Source: Pseudomonadota bacterium
Lineage (GTDB): Bacteria; Pseudomonadota; Alphaproteobacteria; Rhodobacterales; Rhodobacteraceae
Assembly: GCA_027592105.1 (NCBI GenBank)
Contig: JAQCLA010000132.1
Coordinates: forward strand, 1 to 6,830
DNA length: 6,830 bases
Direction of reading: 5' to 3'
Shown here: piece after piece, positions 1 through 5,845 of the stretch
Numbering within the stretch: position 1 is the stretch's first letter
Layout: each line of letters opens with the position of its first letter
Position numbers and translations under genes: made by a program
Notes under the pieces: generated by a model
Told to the model about the DNA's origin: nothing
The model's database searches: none
Seen by the model: only the letters and a program-made list of their open reading frames with translations

Positions 1-1146
1 CAAGGCTTGCGTCAAATCGGTGATGTCGCGGCGCAACAGCAAAATCTCGGCGTCGCGCGTCGTGCCAAGGTCTTCGTAGATCTTGAGCAATTGCACATCG
101 ATCGAGCGCAGGCGTGCGCGGCTTTCCTCGTCGATGGCAGGCGCGCTTTGCATCGCGGCCAAGACCTCGACCAGCTGTTCTTGACCCGCGGCCAAGCGTT
201 CGGTCGCGGCAAAGGGGGCCTGACCGAACTGGCCCGCCAACCCCTCGATCGCGCCGGCCAGTTGCAGCATTCGCCCTTCGGTCTCGGCACGGCGCGCCTC
301 AGATTGGGCGAAAAGCGATTGCAGGGTTTCGACCTGATCGACCATGTGATCAAGGACCGTGGCAATCGCGCTGCGATCAACGCCGCCTTCGCCCTCGCTT
401 GCCGCGAGGCTGACCCGCGTGATCGAGGCCAGCCACTCCTCCAACTCGCGGTAAAAACGGTTCTGGCCGTGGCCTGCGTAAAGTTCGAGCAGCCCCACCA
501 CCAGCGAGCCCGCAAGCCCCAAAAGCGACGAGGCAAAGGCCGTGCCCATGCCACCCAACTGATCTTCCAGCCCGTCCATCAGCCGCCCAAAGACGGCCAT
601 GCCTTCCTCGCCCTCGGCCGGCTGAAGCGAGCGGATCGTGTCCACAACCGCCGGCACCGTGGTCGCCAGCCCGAAGAAGGTTCCCAAAAGACCAAGGAAA
701 ATCAGAAGATTGGCAATGTAGCGCGTGATGTCGCGGCTTTCTTCCATCCGCGATCCGACAGAATCGAGGATCGAGCGCGCCGCAGGTCCGGTCACCTGCA
801 TCGCCCGCCCGCGCACCCGCGCAAGCCCGGTCATCGCCGCAAGCAGCCGCGGTGGCCGCTCGGTCGCATCTTGCGGGGCGTTGCCCGCGATCGCCTCGAT
901 CCATGTGATCGAGGAGAAAAGCTGAAATACCTGCATGTAGCAGGCCAACACGCCCACCACGAACACGATACCGATGGTGCCGTTCAGAACGGGTGACGCC
1001 AAGAATACAGGCTGCACCGCAGGCCAGATCACCACACCCCCCACGATCACGGCCGCACAAATAATCGCCATCAAGACGATCTGGCGCGTCGGTCGCGTGA
1101 TATGGGTTAGGCGCTTTTCTGCGCCTGTGTCTTCTCTGCTCGCCAT
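1..1146 (-). CDS. MotA/TolQ/ExbB-family proton channel protein with coiled-coil tail (3' end off window)
   Basis: The frame is open for 382 codons from an ATG at 1144-1146 to the left edge, so the stop is not seen. Predicted membrane helices lie near residues 23-42, 55-74, 145-168 and 201-221. The last two carry the family signature: LGLLGTFFGLATTV (151-164) and GMGTAFASSLLGLAGS (199-214). Small residues and threonines (T156, T202) sit where ExbB, TolQ and MotA line their ion path. From about residue 230 the chain is hydrophilic, rich in Glu, Gln, Arg, Leu and Ala, and looks like a long helical or coiled-coil tail. This tail is unlike classic ExbB and recalls ZorA-type stators. Proteins of this family form inner-membrane pentamers that use ion flow to drive a partner with a single membrane helix (ExbD, TolR, MotB or ZorB). 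The partner is probably the next gene, off the left edge. A GGAG lies only two bases before the ATG. Family is secure; exact role is unknown. Confidence 0.88.
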   Translation of the reverse strand, partial: MASREDTGAEKRLTHITRPTRQIVLMAIICAAVIVGGVVIWPAVQPVFLASPVLNGTIGIVFVVGVLACYMQVFQLFSSITWIEAIAGNAPQDATERPPRLLAAMTGLARVRGRAMQVTGPAARSILDSVGSRMEESRDITRYIANLLIFLGLLGTFFGLATTVPAVVDTIRSLQPAEGEEGMAVFGRLMDGLEDQLGGMGTAFASSLLGLAGSLVVGLLELYAGHGQNRFYRELEEWLASITRVSLAASEGEGGVDRSAIATVLDHMVDQVETLQSLFAQSEARRAETEGRMLQLAGAIEGLAGQFGQAPFAATERLAAGQEQLVEVLAAMQSAPAIDEESRARLRSIDVQLLKIYEDLGTTRDAEILLLRRDITDLTQAL

Positions 1147-1177
1147 GGCTCCGGCCCGGTTCTTTCTGTGCAGGGGC

Positions 1178-1206
1178 AATCTACAGCGACAGGCGCGATA
1201 TGCCAA
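1178..1206 (-). promoter_or_regulatory. Candidate sigma70-type promoter of the MotA/ExbB-like gene
   Basis: On the minus strand, TTGGCA (1201-1206) and TAGATT (1178-1183) are separated by exactly 17 bases (1184-1200). They match the -35 and -10 consensus at 5 of 6 and 4 of 6 positions. Transcription would start near 1171, giving a leader of about 25 bases before the ATG at 1146. The -35 element sits inside the inverted repeat at 1191-1220, so access may be regulated. This is a match by eye with no experimental support. Confidence 0.45.
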
Positions 1207-1220
1207 TGCATGACGCGCCT
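1191..1220. repeat. Inverted repeat / hairpin over the chaC stop codon
   Basis: AGGCGCG (1191-1197) pairs perfectly with CGCGCCT (1214-1220). After an A/A mismatch and a T/G pair, the stem continues with ATGC (1200-1203) against GCAT (1208-1211), closing on a CAAT tetraloop. The right arm covers two bases of the chaC stop codon (1219-1221). It could act as a transcription-end hairpin for chaC, but no run of U follows on the minus strand, so it is not a textbook intrinsic terminator. Alternatively it is a protein-binding site, because it covers the -35 element and most of the spacer of the promoter for the next gene. Confidence 0.55.
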
Positions 1221-1755
1221 ATCCGGCCTTGATCTGGCGCACACGCGCGACCAGCCAATCCAGATCAGGATCGGGCAAGCCCAAAAGCTGAAGCTGGCGG
1301 GCCGTATTCTCTAGATATTCGTCATTCGGCCCGCGCCCGCCGATTGCATGGGCGATGATCTGGGCCTGCGCCTCAAGCGGCCATGTGCAATATTGCGCGT
1401 GATCTGGATCGATCACATAGGTCAGCACATCATCCAAGATCTGGCCGCAATCCAAGGTCACGCTTTGGCGTGTCTCCAGATAGGCCGATGAGACCAATTC
1501 GCGCTCACGCAAATAAGCCAAGGTCGCCCCTGCATCGCAAGCATCGACGCGAAAGGCGACCCCGTGGCAGAGCGCATCCTCGGCCCGGTCAAGGGCCAGG
1601 ACCAGACCGGGCGCATCAAGCGTGCCGCGGTGATGGATCGAGGTCATGCAAAAGCTCCGCCGCCAGCCATGCAGGCACGCTTGGCGTGTTTCAGCCACGG
1701 CAAAGCCGGGGTTCCACAAAAGCGAACCATAGCCGAATACCCAAAGATCCTTCAT
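1219..1755 (-). CDS. chaC: Gamma-glutamylcyclotransferase, ChaC family (glutathione-specific)
   Basis: ChaC enzymes cleave glutathione in the cytosol to 5-oxoproline and Cys-Gly. With the start at 1755 the protein has 178 residues, the usual size for bacterial ChaC. The phosphate-loop-like YGSLLWNPGF motif is at residues 9-18, HHRGT at 41-45 with the following PG at 49-50, and the RE pair (R85-E86) contains the expected catalytic glutamate. The C-terminal GPNDEYL stretch (142-148) is also family-like. I prefer the ATG at 1753-1755 because GGGAG lies nine bases upstream and the conserved domain begins at once. The ATG at 1773 would add six residues and has no ribosome binding site. The gene diverges from the DUF2125 gene and precedes the MotA/ExbB-like gene by 72 bases, which hold a separate promoter candidate. 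I saw no convincing promoter of its own. A role in glutathione turnover is inferred from the family. Confidence 0.93.
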   Translation of the reverse strand: MKDLWVFGYGSLLWNPGFAVAETRQACLHGWRRSFCMTSIHHRGTLDAPGLVLALDRAEDALCHGVAFRVDACDAGATLAYLRERELVSSAYLETRQSVTLDCGQILDDVLTYVIDPDHAQYCTWPLEAQAQIIAHAIGGRGPNDEYLENTARQLQLLGLPDPDLDWLVARVRQIKAG

Positions 1756-1764
1756 GCTCGCGTT

Positions 1765-1769
1765 CTCCC
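1765..1769 (-). promoter_or_regulatory. Ribosome binding site that decides the chaC start
   Basis: The minus strand reads GGGAG here, nine bases before the ATG at 1753-1755. The site lies inside the coding extension that would be used from the ATG at 1773, which itself has no purine-rich sequence upstream. This favours the shorter 178-residue ChaC. Confidence 0.6.
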
Positions 1770-1772
1770 GCA

Positions 1773-1801
1773 TGGTCAGCAGCGTTCGGGGCGGCTATAC
1801 C
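1773..1801 (+). promoter_or_regulatory. Candidate promoter of the DUF2125 gene
   Basis: TGGTCA (1773-1778) and TATACC (1796-1801) are 17 bases apart and each match consensus at 4 of 6 positions. Transcription would start near 1808, about 23 bases before the ATG at 1831. The element lies in the 75-base divergent gap between chaC (start 1755) and DUF2125. The match is modest and was made by eye. Confidence 0.35.
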
Positions 1802-1830
1802 CAAGGCTGCGACGCGGCGGTAGGTATTGC

Positions 1831-2832
1831 ATGAAGCGGATCTTGGTCATTTTGACGGTTATCGGCACGCTTTGCGTGGCGGCTTGGTTCGGTTGGGCTG
1901 CATTCAGCAAGCGCGCGATCGAAAACTGGTTCGCCGCGCGCTTGGCCGAGGGCTGGCAGGTTGCAGCCGATGAGATCACCGTTTCCGGATTTCCCAGCAC
2001 CTTCGAGACACGGCTGACCGGGTTGATGCTCGCCGATCCCGCGACGGGGCTGGCATGGACGGCGTCAGAATTCACCTTGCGCTACCCGTCATGGGATCTG
2101 TCGCGCATCACCGCGATCTGGCCGCCAAGCCATATGATCGCCTCACCAGATGAGCGGCTGACAATCAGCGCCGAGCGGCTTTCCTCCACGCTCGATGTCA
2201 GGCCCAGCGCGCGGATGGCGCTCGACGCCTCGCAAACACGGATGCAGGGGCTTTCCATTACCAGCTCGCTTGGCTGGCAAAGCCAGCTTGCCCAAGGGCA
2301 GATCGACATGATCCGGCAAACCGGGGCCACTGCGCGCTATGATATGCGGTTTTCAGCCAACGATCTTGTGCCTGCCGAACAGGTGGCAAAGCTGCTCGAT
2401 CCAGCGGGCGTGCTGCCCCAAGCGATCCCCGTGGTCAGCGCCACAGCCTTGGTCGATTTCGACCGCCCATGGGATATCGGCGCGATCGAGGATATCCGCC
2501 CGCAACCCACCCGTATCGATCTGTCCGAGGCGCGCGCCGAATGGGGGGCCTTGATGCTGCGCCTGTCGGGCATGCTTGAAATCGATGCCGAGGGCCGCCC
2601 CACGGGCGAGATCGCGATCCGTGCGCAGAACTGGCCCGAGATGCTGGCCATGGCCGAACGCGCAGGGCTCTTGCCGCCGGGGTTGCGCCCGACAGCCGAA
2701 AGCGCGCTTGGATTCTTGGCGGGGCTATCGGGGCGGCGCGAAGACCTCGATGTGACCTTGCGGCTCGATCAGGGCTTTGTGTTTCTCGGGCCGCTGCCCG
2801 TGGGCGAAGGGCCGAGGATCAGGCTGCGTTAA
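1831..2832 (+). CDS. DUF2125 domain-containing membrane-anchored protein
   Basis: This 333-residue protein begins with a basic MKR and a hydrophobic stretch (about residues 4-25) that is either an uncleaved anchor or a signal peptide, so most of it should lie in the periplasm. GFPSTFETRLTGLMLADP (53-70) is the characteristic N-terminal motif of the DUF2125 family of alphaproteobacteria. The C-terminal part, with a GRPTGEIAIRAQNWPEML-like stretch (about 255-272) and ending in a GPLPVGEGP turn (320-328), fits the family's repeated beta-rich layout, reminiscent of AsmA/YdgA-type proteins. I chose the ATG at 1831 because it begins the signal anchor and follows a weak GGTAGG site; the frame is open further upstream to 1564, but that part lies antisense to chaC. 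It is the only plus-strand gene here and converges on the extensin-family gene, sharing its stop bases. Function is unknown; an envelope role is inferred from location only. Confidence 0.88.
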   Translation: MKRILVILTVIGTLCVAAWFGWAAFSKRAIENWFAARLAEGWQVAADEITVSGFPSTFETRLTGLMLADPATGLAWTASEFTLRYPSWDLSRITAIWPPSHMIASPDERLTISAERLSSTLDVRPSARMALDASQTRMQGLSITSSLGWQSQLAQGQIDMIRQTGATARYDMRFSANDLVPAEQVAKLLDPAGVLPQAIPVVSATALVDFDRPWDIGAIEDIRPQPTRIDLSEARAEWGALMLRLSGMLEIDAEGRPTGEIAIRAQNWPEMLAMAERAGLLPPGLRPTAESALGFLAGLSGRREDLDVTLRLDQGFVFLGPLPVGEGPRIRLR

Positions 2833-3764
2833 CGGCAAAACGCACCGCCGCGGTGGCGCGCGACGTCGAAGTGGAAATGGTCACGATGAAAGCGGTCGGA
2901 ATCCGGCCCCAAAACCGTGCCGAACGGCCCACAGGCCCCGCGATGCAACTCGCGCAGGATACGCCCCTCGCGCCGGGTGCGCCAATCGCTCAGCACCGAT
3001 AACTCGGTCCCATCGGCCAAGCCGATGCCTGCGATGTCGATGGCATTGCCGCGCCCATGCTCGGAAATCCGCGCACCGGGTTGGTTGTTGCGGGTCCGGC
3101 ACGCATAGGAGGCCACAACTCGCAGCGACCGCACGCCGCCCCCATAGCGCCCGACATCGGGCACAAGGCTTTGGCGCACCCATTGTTGTAGTGCGCGCGC
3201 GGTCTCGCAGTTCAGCGTCGCGGGCGTGCTCAGCGTGATGCCATCGACCTCGCGCAGGCTGACGGGTTCGGCGATCCCACAGCCATTGGTGCGCGCCCGG
3301 ATCGGCGCAAGCCTGTCGCCGACCAAACCGCGTTGGCCGCACAGCCGCCCGCGCTGGCCAGTTGCCGCCACGGATGCCGATGCCGATGCTGGTGCCGCGC
3401 GCGGCGCGGCGCCAGTGACGGGGCGGGAAAGATCCGATGGGCGCAGACTGGGGCGCATTGATCGCGCAACTGCCAGCGCGCTTGCACTCGAGAGGCGCGC
3501 GATCACAGCCGGGGCGGCGCTCTGCGGCTGGGATCGGGTCGGCCGCAAGGATGGTCTGGCCGAGACTGCGGGTGCGCTTGGCCCGGCCACAACGGCAATG
3601 CGCGCCAGTGGCGGGCTTTGTACAGGCGTGGCAGGATTGGGAATGTCTGCACCGGCGACGGGGCGCAACTCTGGCCGCATCGACCGATCGGGCGCATTGG
3701 CCATCAGCGGATGGGCCAACAAGACCGCAAGCGCGAGCGCTGCGTATCTTGCGACGCGCCTCAC
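2829..3764 (-). CDS. Extensin-family secreted protein (extensin-like C-terminal, M15-peptidase-like)
   Basis: The 311-residue precursor starts with a signal peptide (about residues 1-24, cleavage likely after MANA). A low-complexity Ala/Pro/Ser/Arg linker follows (about 25-137) and carries three RPxLRP motifs (30-35, 70-75, 104-109). The rest is the bacterial extensin-like C-terminal domain. SEHGRGNAIDI (234-244) supplies H236 and D243, and HRDHFHFD (293-300) supplies H296/H298. This His-x6-Asp plus His arrangement is the zinc-site pattern of M15/VanY-like peptidases, so a peptidoglycan target is plausible, although activity of this family is unproven. Six cysteines (142, 162, 186, 222, 278, 310) could form disulfides after export. 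The GTG start overlaps the tyrA stop as GTGA, implying translational coupling; an AGAAAG lies directly against the GTG with no spacing. The stop shares TTAA with the convergent DUF2125 gene. Confidence 0.92.
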   Translation of the reverse strand: MRRVARYAALALAVLLAHPLMANAPDRSMRPELRPVAGADIPNPATPVQSPPLARIAVVAGPSAPAVSARPSLRPTRSQPQSAAPAVIARLSSASALAVARSMRPSLRPSDLSRPVTGAAPRAAPASASASVAATGQRGRLCGQRGLVGDRLAPIRARTNGCGIAEPVSLREVDGITLSTPATLNCETARALQQWVRQSLVPDVGRYGGGVRSLRVVASYACRTRNNQPGARISEHGRGNAIDIAGIGLADGTELSVLSDWRTRREGRILRELHRGACGPFGTVLGPDSDRFHRDHFHFDVARHRGGAFCR

Positions 3765-4696
3765 CTTTCTGTCGGTTCGCGCTTCACCTTCACACGCCCG
3801 AAATCGGGGGCGTCCGTATCCTGACCTGCCTCGATGATGCCGCGACGTATAGCGCGAGTACGGGTAAAATACGCGTGAAGGTGGTCGCCATCCCCACGCC
3901 GGATGGCGCGCTGGAGGGCAAACAGTTCTTCGGTGAAGCGACCCAGGATCTCAAGGGTCGCCTCTTTGTTGGTCAGGAACACATCCCGCCACATGGTCGG
4001 ATCGCTGGCGGCAATCCGGGTAAAGTCGCGAAAACCCGCGGCTGAATACTTGATGACCTCGCTATCGGTCACGCGGCGCAGATCATCGGCCACACCCACC
4101 ATCGTGTAAGCAATGAGGTGCGGCGTGTGGCTGGTCACGGCTAAGACCAGATCGTGGTGATCGGCGTCCATTTCCTCGACGCGCGCGCCGCAACCTTCCC
4201 AAAGCGCGCGCAGCTTGGCGGTGGCCGCAGGGTCGGTATCGGGTTCTGGCGTCAGCAACACATAGCGATTGTCGAACAATTCCGCGAAACCCGCGCGCGG
4301 CCCTGAATGCTCGGTCCCCGCCAGCGGATGACCAGGCACGAAATGCACGCCTTGCGGCAAATACGGGCCGACTTGCGTGATCACATCACGCTTGACCGAA
4401 CCCACATCGGTGACAGTCGCCCCTTGTGCCAAATGCGGCGCAATCTCGGCAGCGACAGCACCCATTGCACCGGGCGGCACGCACAGCACGACCAGATCGG
4501 CACCCTTGACCGCCTCGGCCGCTGTTTCCGTGATACGATCACATAGCCCGATCTCGGCGGCGATGGCGCGTGTCTCAGGGGAGCGCGCGCTTCCCACGAT
4601 CTCACCGGCAAGGCCCGCGCGCCGCATCGCATGGGCCATCGAGCCCGCGATCAGGCCCAGACCGATCAGCGCGACGCGGGTATAGATCACGCTCAT
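3761..4696 (-). CDS. tyrA: Prephenate/arogenate dehydrogenase (TyrA family)
   Basis: TyrA enzymes oxidatively decarboxylate prephenate or arogenate in tyrosine synthesis. The 311-residue protein has an N-terminal Rossmann domain beginning VALIGLGLIAGS (8-19), then DVGSVKRDV (97-105). GHPLAGTEHSGP (122-133) carries the catalytic-region H123, followed by TSHTPH (188-193) and GFRDFTRIAASDPTMWRDV (221-239) with R223 and R227 near the substrate. There is no C-terminal ACT domain and no fused chorismate mutase, so tyrosine feedback by an ACT domain is not expected. The cofactor loop lacks an acidic residue after the second strand (GSARSPETR, 35-43) and the third glycine of GxGxxG is Ala17; both suggest NADP use. 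The ATG overlaps the hisC stop as ATGA, with a good AGGGG site six bases upstream inside hisC. Substrate choice (prephenate, arogenate or both) cannot be read from the sequence. Confidence 0.94.
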   Translation of the reverse strand: MSVIYTRVALIGLGLIAGSMAHAMRRAGLAGEIVGSARSPETRAIAAEIGLCDRITETAAEAVKGADLVVLCVPPGAMGAVAAEIAPHLAQGATVTDVGSVKRDVITQVGPYLPQGVHFVPGHPLAGTEHSGPRAGFAELFDNRYVLLTPEPDTDPAATAKLRALWEGCGARVEEMDADHHDLVLAVTSHTPHLIAYTMVGVADDLRRVTDSEVIKYSAAGFRDFTRIAASDPTMWRDVFLTNKEATLEILGRFTEELFALQRAIRRGDGDHLHAYFTRTRAIRRGIIEAGQDTDAPDFGRVKVKREPTER

Positions 4697-5778
4697 ATCG
4701 CGCCCCTGAATGCGGCCAATGCCGCCAAGACGCGGTCATTATCGGCAACTTGCCCAACCGTGATGCGGAGCGCATTGGCAAAGCCGTAATTCTTCGGATG
4801 GCGGACGATGATCCCTTGCCCCTTCAAATGGGCATCGGCGGCCAGCGCCGCGCCCTCATCGACGAAACGGGCCAGCACGAAATTGGCATGGCTGTCGTCG
4901 CAAGCGATGCCAAGCTGGCGCAAACCACCCACCAGCCGCGCGCGTTCATCGGCATTGACGCGCAAGCACTCGGCCACCCAGTCCCGATCACCGATCGCCG
5001 CCTCGGCCCCGGCAAGGGCCACGCCCGACAAGTTGAACGGGCCGCGGATACGATTGAGCACATCGATGATCGCGCGCGGGCCATAGCCATAACCCACACG
5101 CAAGCCGCCCAAGCCGTACGCCTTGGAGAAGGTGCGCGTCATCACGATGTTGTCGCGTTGATCGACCAAGGCCGCGCCACCATCATAGCCTTCGACGAAT
5201 TCAGCATAGGCCCCATCAAGCACCAAGATGCAGCTTTCGGGCAGCCCATCGGCCAGCCGCTTTATCTGATCCATCGGGAGGAAAGTCGCCGTGGGATTGG
5301 CGGGGTTGGCGATAAAGACAAGCGCCGTATCCGGCCCGGCACGATCGAGGATCGCATCGACATCGACGAGGCGCTCACGTTCCGGCACCTCGACGGGCGT
5401 GGCGCCCGCGGCCAGCGCGCTGATGCGGTACATGGCAAACCCATGCTCGGTATGCATCACCTCCAGCCCCGGCCCGGCATAGGCTTGGCACAGGAAATGG
5501 ATGATCTCATCCGAGCCGACACCACAGATGATCCGGTCAGCATCCAAGCCTTCAACTGCGGCAATCGCCGCACGCAAGCTGCCGTGGTCGGTTGATGGGT
5601 AGCGGTGGCTGTCGCCCAGCGCCGCCGCCATCGCATCAATCGCCTTGGGCGATGGGCCAAAGGGGTTCTCGTTGGAACTCAGCTTCAGCGGCGCGGCATG
5701 GCCCGCCAATGCTGATTGCCCGCCCTGATACAGCGCGATCTCGAGGATACCGGGTTGTGGGCGGATCGGGGCGAACAT
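4693..5778 (-). CDS. hisC: Histidinol-phosphate aminotransferase
   Basis: HisC is a PLP-dependent fold-type I aminotransferase that converts imidazole-acetol phosphate to histidinol phosphate in histidine synthesis. The 361-residue length is normal. Residues expected for the family are present: SNENPFGPSP (35-44), RYPS (59-62), N161 in NPANPT (158-163), D188 and Y191 in LDGAY (187-191), the Schiff-base lysine K219 in TFSKAYGLGGLRVGY (216-230), R227, and the carboxylate-binding R338 in LRIT. The usual Gly after NPT is Ala164. I chose the ATG at 5776-5778 because IRPQPGILEIALY (5-17), the usual N-terminus in this group, follows directly. It has no visible ribosome binding site, and the in-frame GTG three codons upstream is no better. 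The frame stays open upstream into priA, but that part is not HisC-like. Coupling to tyrA suggests a second role on aromatic keto acids. Confidence 0.95.
   Translation of the reverse strand: MFAPIRPQPGILEIALYQGGQSALAGHAAPLKLSSNENPFGPSPKAIDAMAAALGDSHRYPSTDHGSLRAAIAAVEGLDADRIICGVGSDEIIHFLCQAYAGPGLEVMHTEHGFAMYRISALAAGATPVEVPERERLVDVDAILDRAGPDTALVFIANPANPTATFLPMDQIKRLADGLPESCILVLDGAYAEFVEGYDGGAALVDQRDNIVMTRTFSKAYGLGGLRVGYGYGPRAIIDVLNRIRGPFNLSGVALAGAEAAIGDRDWVAECLRVNADERARLVGGLRQLGIACDDSHANFVLARFVDEGAALAADAHLKGQGIIVRHPKNYGFANALRITVGQVADNDRVLAALAAFRGAI
4703..4707 (-). promoter_or_regulatory. Ribosome binding site of tyrA, inside hisC
   Basis: The minus strand reads AGGGG within the last codons of hisC, six bases before the tyrA ATG at 4694-4696. 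It supports the ATGA-overlap start and reinitiation by ribosomes finishing hisC. Confidence 0.7.
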
Positions 5779-5810
5779 GGGATGCACCGGGCTTGGGTTG
5801 TTGCCGAAAT

Positions 5811-5839
5811 TCTCTAGCGGGCTTCGCGGGATATGAAAA
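5811..5839 (-). promoter_or_regulatory. Weak candidate promoter of the hisC-tyrA-extensin operon
   Basis: In the 67-base gap between the priA stop and hisC, the minus strand has TTTTCA (5834-5839) and TAGAGA (5811-5816) spaced by 17 bases, matching consensus at 4 and 3 of 6 positions. A start near 5804 would give a 25-base leader. I saw no terminator hairpin with a U run after priA, so read-through from priA is equally possible. The gap holds nothing else I can recognise. Confidence 0.22.
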
Positions 5840-5845
5840 CCGCAA

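Noticed and set aside
7..996. Long plus-strand open frame (329 codons) at the left end
   Set aside because: It lies antisense to the MotA/ExbB-like gene, has an Arg/His/Gln-rich composition with no domain, and is explained by GC-rich codon bias.
377..1060. Minus-strand open frame of 227 codons in another frame of the same region
   Set aside because: It is Gly/Arg/Cys-rich and has no family motif, whereas the frame starting at 1146 shows membrane helices and MotA/ExbB signatures throughout.
1..1146. Zorya defence system call for the MotA/ExbB-like gene
   Set aside because: Only one ZorA-like feature is visible, no ZorB, ZorC or ZorD is in the window, and the neighbours are housekeeping genes; kept as a question, not an annotation.
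1564..1830. Upstream extension of the DUF2125 frame
   Set aside because: It is open by chance opposite chaC; the signal anchor begins at the ATG at 1831, where DUF2125 proteins normally start.
2843..2855. CACCG/CGGTG hairpin as terminator of the DUF2125 gene
   Set aside because: The stem is only five pairs, is not followed by a U run, and lies within the extensin-family coding sequence; GC-rich DNA yields many such stems.
4570..5595. Plus-strand open frame of 341 codons over hisC
   Set aside because: It is an antisense shadow of hisC; the minus strand has every catalytic residue of HisC in order.
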